Made by a program: the position numbers and the translations under genes
Notes under the pieces: model-generated
Told to the model about the DNA's origin: nothing
Database searches by the model: none
What the model saw: only the letters and a program-made list of their open reading frames with translations
Origin: Psilocybe azurescens
Lineage: Eukaryota; Basidiomycota; Agaricomycetes; Agaricales; Agrocybaceae
Assembly: GCA_023853785.1 (NCBI GenBank)
Contig: JAJIRX010000290.1
Span: forward strand, 1 to 64,000
DNA: 64,000 nt
Reading direction: 5' to 3'
Part shown: positions 54,000-64,000 of the stretch, one piece after another
Layout: the number at the start of each line of letters is the position of its first letter
Position numbering within the stretch: position 1 is the first letter of the stretch

Positions 54000-55453
54000 T
54001 TAATCGACGGAAACCTAAATATTTCAATCAACACGACTAGCGCCGCTGCCTACAGTCACCCGGAACAGCACAGGGCTTGCCCTGTTCTTAAACTGTTTTG
54101 GGAGGTCCCTTGCCTATTTTAGAAGTCAACGATGATGATCGACCTCTGTCAATCACGAAATACAACACAAACAAGTACCCACCATCTTTTCTTGTCTTTC
54201 TTCCATCATCATCACTGGAAGAGGCGCCTCTTACGAGGATGTTATGTCCCGACTCTTCAATAACTTTCCTTTCATTTCGTTCTCTTTGATACACGGCTAT
54301 ATCAAGTCTAAGCATCAGATGATGGTGCATGCCTCATAGCCTCATAACTTCGGGATAACGGCGTCCCATTTATACCTGTAAGCCAATCCTTCTGTGCTAT
54401 TGATAGGCTGACGGTCATGCTGCGCGAGTACCTTGCGTTTCCTTGATACGCCACTGCGGGCATAGTCATGTCAGTTGCAAGAAGGTAGACGAACTCCGCT
54501 CCGTTGACTGCGCCATGATATTTATCTGGAGCTTCAGTTACAGTCCCTGACGTCTTTTTTATGGGGTGACCACTTAGCGCTCAATAATAGCGCTTTGGCT
54601 GAGAACAGTACCTGCTACTTGCAGCATATAATCCAGAATGATACATGCTCGCTATTCGCTGATATCAACAGAAACGCGCATTAGGGCTTGTGGCGGATGG
54701 GCTGTCTTGAAAAATTTCACCACTATCATCACTGATATCCCTCATCTATAAACCTTCAAAACCAACTCCGAGATCATTCCACCTCGTTTGTGTGAGGTTT
54801 TAATTTGCTTTGACATCACCTCTTTTGTCTTGCGTCTCAACTAATTCTTGGTAGAGATAGCTCGTCTGACTGAAATATTCTCCGCAGATTTTACATATCG
54901 GTCTAAGATACAGTTCACCCCCAAGCTGCTAGAGTTTACTTTTTTCTTATTGGTAGAGGAACATCCATCATTCGAGATTTCATTTTCTTAGCATAGCATC
55001 AGGACTAATTCTAACTGCCGTCACTCTAGATGTGACAGCTTGCAGCGTCGGGCCAGCTGAGTATATAATCTACCGAGTAAAACGATGGCCTGGTGATACA
55101 GGCTGTCGTATCTTTCTATGCATAACACTGATTGACAGGCCAACGAATACTCTATCAAATAATTTTAGAACCGCCACTGCACAATTACTTATTACGCAAC
55201 GCTCCCCTGAATTAAAAGATATCGACGAGGCTAACGTACAATAGACACCTGTAAACCGCCGAAGATAAAGCAGTTCAAACTGGGACGCCTCAGCCAGGCT
55301 GTGTGCATTTGGTGTGCATGTCATTCTTCAATCTCTGTCTCGAGGCCAAGAATTGCCGTCGGCAACTAGGCACACGTGATGTAGCCGACACAGCCACTGA
55401 TATCTTGGGAGCATTTTCGCAGAGAAACGGTTGCTTGCTCTACAATTCCAACG
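54000..55453. other. no gene seen; upstream region of the PIP 5-kinase gene
   Basis: Only short frames on either strand (for example 54088-54330 minus, 55032-55244 plus), without motifs. The last 150 bp probably hold the promoter and 5' UTR of the kinase gene. No repeat recognised. Confidence 0.35.
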
Positions 55454-58406
55454 ATGGCCAATGCTGCCATATTCAATCGTTCCCCGTCGCCACCCGCAGT
55501 GAGCAGGAACGATTCACATCGACAAAGCATTGCATCGACCTCCATATCATCATACAGAACTGCCCCTCTCCTAGCTGGCTCCCACTCGTCTCTGGCCAAC
55601 TCTTCGCACTCATCTGTGCACACCATTAATGCGAACGGCAACCACAAGGACAACACGAACATCATGCGTGATGCCAACAACATTATAAATCCAATATATG
55701 CACTTGGGGGCTCACAGGAGATGCATATCGTCAAAGTGACCAACGACAGAGTTGAGATCGAGTCGGGCCCCGTGCCAGAGTCGTACTTGGAAAAAGTCGG
55801 AAGGGCAGTCTTCCGTACGGTCAAGTCAGACTCGGAACATCCTGGTTCGCCGCTTCCGCCGCTGCCTTGTCCGCCGGCCAGCGTAGAACAAAGGGAAGAG
55901 GAGTCGGACACAAAGCCATCTTCCCGCATGTTGGGCCCCCTTTGGCTGTCCAACAGAACGGCTTTGCCACCCAGCCGCAGCAACAGCAGCATCCAGAGAG
56001 CACCGAGGCCTCGTCGTCGTTACACTTGGTCCCCGCGCCGCACGACACTTTGCAACGGTCGTCAACCGACACCAGAGCATCGTACAACGGCCTTCGCACC
56101 ATCGTCACCTCGCCGTCACCGCAGCAATCACTCAATGCCAACGCCGAGGCGTCTTCCTCGACCCCATCCCCGTCGCGGGCGAACGGCCACCTCTCAGTCG
56201 ACGGGTATCTGCAGCCCCCACTGCTGACAGCCACGCAGCGGCCCGCCCGGCGGAACACCACGGGGTCCACGCCTTTAATATCCAAGCGCGGGTCCGTCGC
56301 AGGCGGGGCTGCGCACGGAAAAGGCTCCTCGCAGCCATTTGCGTCGGTGGACGACAACGCGGTGCTAGGTGAGGGTGGGCTGGAGCTCGCGTCGGATATC
56401 GAGATCCACGCGGAGAGGATTCGCCGGGAGAGGATGTCGAAGCGGGCAAAGCAGCAACAGGAGGCGGAAGCCGCGCTGACGAGGGCGGAGTCCTCTGGCA
56501 TGGCTGCGGCCCAAGGCCAGGATGCGCCTCTCGTCGGCAATCTCATCGGGGAGGACCATGTGAATTATGTGCTCATGTACAACATGTTGACAGGGATTAG
56601 GATTGGCGTACGTCATAAGATCTGCCTCCACGGGAGATTGTGCGCTTAGATTTATTTTCCAGGTGTCGCGATGTCAAGCGAAAATCAAGAGACCGCTGAC
56701 GGATGAGGATTTCACGGGTCGGCACAAGTTCTCATTTGATATGTACGTGGTCTTTTCTCCCTTACGGGCATCGCTTACTCTTTTCTTAGCGTCGGAAACG
56801 AACTGACACCATCCGCAAAATACGACTTCAAGTTCAAAGACTATGCTCCGTGGGTATTCCGCTACCTGCGCGAAGACATCTTCCACCTCGACCCCGCGGA
56901 CTACCTTCTCTCGCTCACCGCCAAATACATCCTCTCCGAACTCGGCTCGCCCGGTAAATCCGGCTCCTTCTTCTACTTCTCGCGCGACTATCGGTTCATT
57001 ATCAAGACCATCCGGCACTCGGAGCACAAGTTCCTGTTGAGCATACTGAAGCGGTACTACGCGCACGTGCAGGAGAACCCGCACACGCTGCTGAGCAGGT
57101 TTTATGGACTCCATCGTGTGAAACTGCCGAGAGGGAGGAAGATCCACTTTGTGATCATGAACAACCTGTTTCCGGCGCATAAGGATGTGCATGAAACGTA
57201 TGATTTGAAGGGAAGTACGGTGGGGCGGGAGTATCCCGAGGAGAAGGCGGCGAAGAATCCGAGAGCGGTGCTCAAGGATCTGAACTGGATTAATAGAGGG
57301 AATATGCTCGAGCTGGGCCCGGAGAAGCGCGCGCTGTTGACCGAGCAGCTGAGAAGAGACGAGGAGTTTTTGAAGAGCATCCATGTGATGGATTACAGTT
57401 TGTTGGTGGGGATACATAACATGCATAGAGGGAACAGGGAGAACGTGCGGAAGAACACGCTTAAAGTCTTTTCGGTGCGTACTTCTCCTTTCCTAGCGCA
57501 AACACACTCTATAATAATGTTTTGTTTTCGTGCTATCATTCCCATTCCTGCCGAAACAAATAGCCTGTCCTCCCTGAAACCCGGCGCAACAAGCTCTCGC
57601 AAGCAGGCAGCAAGTCGCCCGAAGCCATCGCAATGCGGCGCGCCATGCGTTCGTCTGACCCCAAGCGCCTCGGCAAGCACACCGTGCGCCTCCCAGAGGA
57701 AGACACAGGCGACCGCCAGCAGTTCGTTTTCTATCAAGACGAGGGCGGGTTGCGGGCGACGGATGATAATAACGAGCCGATGAATGTCATTTATTATCTA
57801 GGCGTTATTGATATTCTGACCCCGTATACGCTGGTGAAGAAGTTGGAGCATTTCTGGAAGGGTCTGAAGTCGGATCGGGTGAGTTCTAGCTCTTGTCTCT
57901 TCCCTTTTTCTTTGCTATCTTTTTTATATTGGTTTCGCGGTTTTTATTTTTTTACTGATATGCGATTCCTTCTCTCTCAGCATAAAATCAGTCCAGTGCC
58001 CCCTGCAGAATATGGCAACCGGTTCTTCTCCTTCATGAAAGCTATCATGCGCGGTGGCGAGGGCGGAGAGAAGTTTAAGGAAAAAGGGAGAAAGAAGAAT
58101 AATGACTTCTGTTTGCCAACTTCTAGCGCCCCACTGACTACCTTTCTGATTCCTTTCGATTCGTCCCCTCTGGATGTCATCGATATTTATCCTGGTCTTC
58201 CTCCATCCCCCTCTCTCTTCCTCTCCGTCTATTTGCTAGCTCGATCTAGAGACCAGGGATCCCTCATCCGCCGACTCGATCCTCGGTCCCGCATATACAC
58301 CCTATATTGTGCCCCACGAACACCCACGCTCATTACCACTCCCTCTTATGCCCCCTTCAGCACTCCCAGAGTCGAGAATCGACTTCCGCGGCTGTGTGAT
58401 TTTTAA
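55454..58406 (+). CDS. MSS4: phosphatidylinositol-4-phosphate 5-kinase (Mss4-type)
   Basis: Makes PI(4,5)P2 from PI4P at the plasma membrane. ATG at 55454. A long Ser/Pro/Gln-rich N-terminal region is followed by the kinase core. Exon joins: 56607/56663, 56742/56790, 57474/57564, 57878/57981, all GT-AG. Core motifs: G-S-F-F-Y-F-S-R-D-Y-R-F-I-I-K-T (ATP site with Lys), T-Y-D-L-K-G-S-T-V-G-R, M-D-Y-S-L-L-V-G-I-H (catalytic Asp), and M-N-V-I-Y-Y-L-G-V-I-D near the activation loop, then Y-G-N-R-F near the end. The frame changes once between 55840 and 55980 inside the disordered N-terminus (a C5 run at 55937 is a candidate), either an assembly error or a real lesion. The C-terminal end at 58406 is uncertain; the family usually ends soon after about 58080. 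Confidence 0.88.
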
Positions 58407-59966
58407 AATTGCACGCCGCACATTTACATTTACAGGCGGATAGATCTACATGTAGAATCCGCAAATGCGTAGGCGACAGCTGTGCGCTCGATGTGACGAG
58501 CATGCACCCTCTGTCTTACCCTGGTATTGATGCTGATGCTGGGGATTGTAAACTGTACACCATCTGTATCTGTTGGTTCTGTCCAGCCCGCCTTGCCTTG
58601 GACTTTTTCCCGTCGTGCCCCTACTGTGTCGATGGCCTTTACACTCGGCCCTGCCCTCGGCCCTCGACCGCTATCCGGTGGCCAGCCGCACGCATACACT
58701 CGCAACCTTCCGACCCTATTCCCATTCCCGCTGTCTTCTTCCTTTTTTATACTTCACATTCCCACCCACCCCGTGTATATCTTCATACGCCCGGGACACA
58801 CGCTCTTTCTTCTGTTTTTTTGCGCATACTTACACGCTCCTTCCATCATCGTCATATTGCATTTTCGGGTTTCTGTCTTTTTCATCTACCATACCCTTAT
58901 ACCAAACCAATCAGTTAATAGTACACTACACACCACACTATCATTAGGGCACCTGCGCATGCACGCGACACTCCTTTTTCCGCTTCACGCTTTCATTTCA
59001 TTCACGGCGTCTCTGTGCCAACCCCTTTCACCATCGATCTTTATATTCCTCCCTCTACATACCATTCATCTTGGCGGACGATCCCCTTCTACCATCATCC
59101 TCAACACCAACACCAACGGCAATTCGGCACCGACGTCTTCCCTTGGGCTTCTGCCCTCCATAGATAATCTCCAGTCCATCAACATCATCTACGTTCCTTT
59201 AAGGTCCCTTCCTCATCGAACATTCGTATTCCCTACCTTTTCTCTTGCCATTTTTTCATTCTCAATCTTCAATGTAAAAACACCATCACCTGTATTTCGT
59301 CCTGTGATGTCGCTGACCCCAAAGTTCCCGGAAATTTTCTTCTATTGCCCTTATCCCTTTCCATTTTTTGTTTGATTCGAATTCACTCTTCCTCTTTTTC
59401 CTCCATGCATCCAGTATATCCATTATCCAAGTATTTATAAACCTCTACAGCGCCCTTGGAAGCCTTAAAAGCTTTAATCTTTCTTTCTTTCTATTCCTAC
59501 TTAAGTATCGATATCTGTCCGCGTCTTTCCTTAGCTCTCTGTATTATTCCATGGAAGTTTTTCGATATCTTGTAAAAAAGAATTCGTTTACCATTCGCAG
59601 TGGTGGAGACCTGTACCTTGAGGTGAATTCTACAGTGTGTATCTCGTGATATGGGCATAAGCACGTCAGAATTCTGCAACTCGAGAGTGGACGAAGGAGC
59701 TGTCCACTGTACAAGGTTGTACAGCCCAACGCGTAGATATCCACAGCGCCCTCAGGTCGTGGTCTTACATACTTACGCGCATATACTCATAGTTGACGTG
59801 CCTTTCACGTCGAGAGCTAGAGCGTGTAAATACACCAAGAACATTCCATTGATACATAGGATGGATTACTATTAAATACAGATGAAGACAAATGGAATAG
59901 ACAACGAGAACAATACGATAAGTATATTAATAATTGATTCAGAAACAGGCCCTGAGCGAATCGAGA
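58407..59966. other. pyrimidine-rich intergenic stretch without supported gene
   Basis: 58570-59520 on the plus strand is rich in C and T. Its long frames (58409-58918, 58527-59375) encode S/P/F/L/H-rich sequence as expected from composition. It probably contains the kinase 3' UTR and the condensin 3' UTR. Nothing else is seen. Confidence 0.4.
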
Positions 59967-62900
59967 TCAGTCGCTTTCGTACATATCGTCATCATGCACT
60001 GCAGCAGCTTTCTTCGTGCGTGCAGCTGTGACACCGCAGAGGTCAGAAAAGTGGAGATCCTGTACACGCAAAAATGCTCACATTTCTTGGCTGCTCTTTC
60101 TTGGCAGCAGCTTTCTTTCCCTCGACGCGTTTCTCCAAAGCCTGATCTTCTTGGCCTTGCGATTTATGTTCCTCTAGAATCTGCAATAGAGTTTAGTAAG
60201 CAACCTTCAGGATTATACAGGGCTTAGGGTCACCTTTTCAAACTCATTCAATTCTGAGTCAGGTTTATCTTTCGATTTGTTTGCTCTAGCTAATCATTAC
60301 CCCGTATTAGTATTCGAACTGGAGGGCACAGCACTTGCATGCAAGATCTTACCTTGGCCAAGATCTCAGTAAATCGCTCGAATACGGTCGGTTCATGTAA
60401 TTTATCGCGATAGAATTGCAGGCCCTCGATAAGTTTCTTGACCGAACGTTCAGATTTGAAGGGAAGGAGGGAAAGACAGTAGGCGATATCGCGCCACTGT
60501 CGAGGTTCCTCTGTCAGTCTGAACCTCTGGCACAGCTTGTCGACGATGGTTTCTGCTTGTTTTTCCTGGATAAAAGGGAAAATGTGATTAAAAGGGTCGC
60601 TTCAAGCAAGTCAAAAATGAAATAAATCAAACCTTCTCGATGAAAGTAAAGATGAAGCGAAGAGTGCTTTTGGAATGCCTCTTCTCGACTGCGTGTTCTC
60701 CCGTCGAAAGGTGACTAATAACTGCAGGGACGTAAGAACAATCACGAAGAGTAAAGCAAAGTAAAAGACGACGAACCATCAGGCAAGTTATTGTAGATAG
60801 CATTCTCCTTCGTCGACAGCTCATTGAAGAAAAGCTTCGCCAAGTCAGAAATGCGTGGTTCAGGATCCTCCAAACATTTCGCCATCTCGCCCAGCTGACC
60901 CTTGACCTTGATCATGCCGTTGAGAATCAGATGGGTCAACACCATAAGCGTGTTCTTCTTCACGACAAAGTTCTTATCCGAAAGCCCCTTGTACAGCTCG
61001 TTGCTGTTTTCGTCGATGATATTGCTGAACGAAACAGCCACATCACCAAGGGCGATAACGATATTACTGCGAATGTTGGAGTCTTTTGACGTTTCAAGGA
61101 TTTTGAAGAGCAGACGATGATGTTGGTCGCAAAATTGAGAGCTCACACAGAGGAACTTGCTAAACGACAAAGTAGCAGCTGCCCGTAGGATTCGGTTCTA
61201 CACGTCGGTTAGATGACATATTCCCCTGAATGGTATTAGGATATGACAAACCTTGAACTTGTGGGGACTACCGCATATATGCACGATCGCAGGGCCGTAC
61301 ATGGCCAAGAGAGACTCCGACCCGTACAAAAGTTCGGTTTCTCTGATGGCATGTATGCGCTCGCCAATTTCGTCTTCAGCATTTCCAGCAACCTGGTCCA
61401 GCTCTTCGCCATCTTTGTTCGTTCTTTGGTTTCCATTGGCAAGTTTCTCGGCTGCAAGTCAAAAGTTGGGAGCCCGTACCACCAACCGAATGGTATATCA
61501 CACGTACCGGCCTGTTTTCATCCTTCTGTCGTTTCCACTCCCTCTCGACCAACTCCAAAAGACAACGTGTTTGATAGCGACATGCCCAACGACGAAAAGG
61601 AGCTGGCTCAGCTCGAAAGCCTCACCGAGGTCCTTCTCCTGGTCATCCTGGGTAGCCTGCGTTGCTTCTTGCATACTGATATCAGCCGACCCCATAGTCA
61701 TATCTCCAGGATGATCCTCGTTCATCACATCCGGGTCCTTCTCTGTCGGTTTCTCGCTCGCATCCTTCTCCTTTTGCGGGCGACTGAAAGCTCTGATAGT
61801 GAGCTTCTTGATAACGTCATTGCAGAAAACATCGGGGTGTTCGCCCAATGCGTAAACGGTGTTGATGACTTGTTCCGCCATGCCGAACCACTCTTTTGTC
61901 CTTGAAGGGTGAAGGATAGCATTTTGGAGCTTGCGGAAGATAACATTGTCCATTTCTATCCTATGAGTTTTGTCCTCGAGAGAACCTAGAAAACAAAATT
62001 TAGCGTTGTTGTGGGTGAGTTCGGGGAAAATGAGCGCCCGCTGACCTTTCACTTTCTTTGCACTGCCATTCAGACGTTGCAGAGCGACACACGTATAGCG
62101 TGCGAGAGTGGGATCCGTCTATTTCTCGTTAGAAAATGAACAAATCGAATGAAGTAAGATGTTGGCTCACCTTTCCAAGCGGTTCAAGGCCGACCTTCAG
62201 CATAACCTCGACCTTTTCGGTTAAAATGCTTTGGTCAGACAGTGCGAGCATGCCAATTATCATTATGGCTCCTCGTCGTTGAGGCTTTGGTAGATGTTTC
62301 TCTTTGCCTGAAGTAACATGTTGAGTTATCCGATATTCTGCTTGTATAGGGATTCGACTTACCATAAATTTGCCACAACTTTGCAATAACATCGTGGTGA
62401 ATGCGACCCGATTCCATCATAATGCGCATCATCTCCTCCAAACTGGTCAGCTCAGCTAACGTTGCTTCATACGTCAGTCTAAGGGAATCCATATATATAT
62501 CATGAGCAAATAAGCCAACAGGGACAGAAAGGACACTCACTCCACGAGGTTCTTCGTGATACGGTTGACTTGTTCTTTCGGCGGAATATCTGGTATGGGG
62601 TCAAAGTAGAGACTTTGGTAGGTCTCCAAAAGTCGCTGGCGGACTCCTTTGAGCTCCTTTCCATCCTCAGAGGTCGTATTATTATCCTTGGTCCAGATGA
62701 GATGCAGCATCTTCTTGATTCCTTCCTATTGGATTTTGACTTGGTAAGTGTACGCATATATTGACAATAAAGCAGGTTAACATACCTTTGCGCTCTCGAA
62801 CTGGTATTCATGAGCAATGCGGAAGAAGTCCATGACCTCCAGCACTTCAGCTTTACTCGTCGACCCGAGGAGCTTGCACATCGGTTCCATCGCGCTTTCG

Positions 62901-64000
62901 ACCTGATCGATGAAAGTCAACCCTTCAGTGTAATACTTTTTCTGCAACCTGAGCGTCGCAATTTCCTGCTCGTCGTATGTCGCAAGCACTTCTTGTTCCT
63001 TGGACAAGGCTTCTATATCAATCTGTGACTTGCGCGGTTTAAGTTTCGATGCTTTCTTCTTCGATTTCGACTTTCTTGGTGTGGCATTCTCATCGTCTTC
63101 GTCGACGGACATCTCGTCTTCTTCAGTGTCGCCCCCGGCTTCGTCATCTACGTCCATTATTGAATCGTCTGCGTCTTTCATTTTCTTGGACCTATGCGAC
63201 ATTAGCTACCACGAAAGATGACATCTGAAAAGGGAAAGGCTCACTTTTTCGATTTCTTCTTGCCCTGCCCTCTTCGTCGGACCCATTGTCTTCGTTGCCA
63301 TCCTCATCGTCCTCGTCTTCTTCGCCATCGTCGTTTTCATCTTGCCCTTCCTCTTCGACGCCACTTGTGTTCACAGCCTTGCCCATAGCTCCTTCATACT
63401 TCTCGAGCTTATCAGTGACCTCTTTGTAATGCCCTTCCCAAAACTCCCGCTGGAGAGTCCCGCCATGCATCGTACCATACGGATGCGTCAGCAATAGCTG
63501 TCCCAGCAACGCGATAGCGGCTTTGCGCACAGACGCGATCTTGTCGTCCAGGGCCTCGACAGCTGCATTGGCGATCGCAAGCCGCTGTTTCGGGAATTTG
63601 ATATTCTTGATCTGGGCGAGCTTTCCGAGGACAACGAAGACCCTCGTCCGAACGTATCCAGACACGTCGAGAAGGCGTTCTAATAGCAAGCCGAAGAGGT
63701 TGTTGATCTGCTTGTATGTCTGCTTTGCGTCGACATCTTGGTTGTCGTTGCCTGCGAGGTCGATAATGAGGAAGCCAAGAATTTCGACAATGGCTTGTCG
63801 AATGGGATAGGACTAGTATAGTTAGTATATGAAACTACAATAAAGAAATATAAACGTACCTCAGAATCCAATTGACCCAGGAGCAGACTGAGCTGCTTCA
63901 AGACAGGCCTAGGACACGCCTCTGCGTATTTAATCAAGAATCTTGCGAAAGCCCTGGGTCCTTTGGTTTCTTGACTTCCGAATGTTTTGCCAGCAATTTC
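59967..64000 (-). CDS. YCS4: condensin complex subunit 1 (Cnd1/Ycs4), C-terminal part
   Basis: HEAT-repeat subunit of condensin, needed for mitotic chromosome compaction. The gene runs from beyond 64000 to a TGA at about 59967-59969 through several short introns (for example 63859-63813, and one starting at 63244). In order: HEAT-like Y-V-R-T-R-V-F-V-V-L-G-K-L (about 63665-63625), an acidic/basic linker (63350-63060), helical E-V-L-E-V-M-D-F-F-R-I-A (about 62850-62815), R-R-G-A-I-M-I-I-G-M-L-A-L (62275-62235), N-A-I-L-H-P-S-R-T-K-E-W-F, and the conserved Cnd1 domain with S-N-I-R-S-N-I-V-I-A-L-G-D (61080-61040) and K-K-N-T-L-M-V-L-T-H-L-I-L-N-G (60970-60915). The C-terminus is Lys-rich and acidic. 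The exact last exon join near 60050 is uncertain. Confidence 0.9.

Noticed and set aside
58409..59375. Overlapping long ORFs after the kinase gene
   Set aside because: Pyrimidine-rich DNA with several overlapping open frames and S/P/F/L-rich products; likely untranslated.

Overview
The window looks like a filamentous basidiomycete genome, most likely an Agaricomycete. Genes carry several short GT-AG introns, two recognisable eukaryotic housekeeping genes (a type I phosphatidylinositol-4-phosphate 5-kinase and condensin subunit 1) sit at the right end, and the mobile elements are fungal types: a Helitron, a Ty1/copia element of the UBN2-gag kind, Tc1/mariner and pogo. Species cannot be decided from the sequence.

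Layout. 1-14.1 kb: relics of a spliced gene, then a heavily frameshifted Helitron polyprotein (zinc-finger N-terminus, HUH/Y2 Rep, Pif1-like helicase, C-terminal USP-like cysteine-peptidase fold), followed in the same orientation by a broken Spt5-like gene with NGN and several KOW modules. 15.5-16.6 kb: a decayed spliced gene on the minus strand. 17.36-26.40 kb: one copia retrotransposon with both LTRs and a 5-bp target duplication, itself hit by at least three later insertions. 26.4-37 kb: a nest of repeats. It holds two further copies of a 1.9-kb LTR-like repeat (the first copy is inside the copia element), a Tc1/mariner inside the third copy, elements rich in palindromic TCCA-N-TGGA units, two tRNA-like sequences and two codon-like minisatellites that were one locus before copy 3 landed in it. 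37.5-45.6 kb: an HMG-box gene with two frameshifts in the HMG box, and two divergent CsbD-like genes separated by a broken pogo-type transposase gene.

45.7-54 kb: a local array of nine copies (four intact, five broken) of a small protein family I do not recognise. Every intact member is encoded by a four-base coding first exon (ATG+T), a 54-56 nt intron and a second exon that brings the ORF to 146 or 149 residues. A shared 18-bp motif (TCATGTGACCGTATGTTG in gene orientation) lies 50-100 bp upstream of eight of the nine copies. The array grew by segmental duplication together with a second unknown gene module. This is the most interesting undescribed feature here.

55.4-58.4 kb: the PIP 5-kinase gene. 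60-64 kb: the C-terminal two thirds or so of condensin subunit 1 on the minus strand, running off the window. Between these are gene-poor, pyrimidine-rich stretches.
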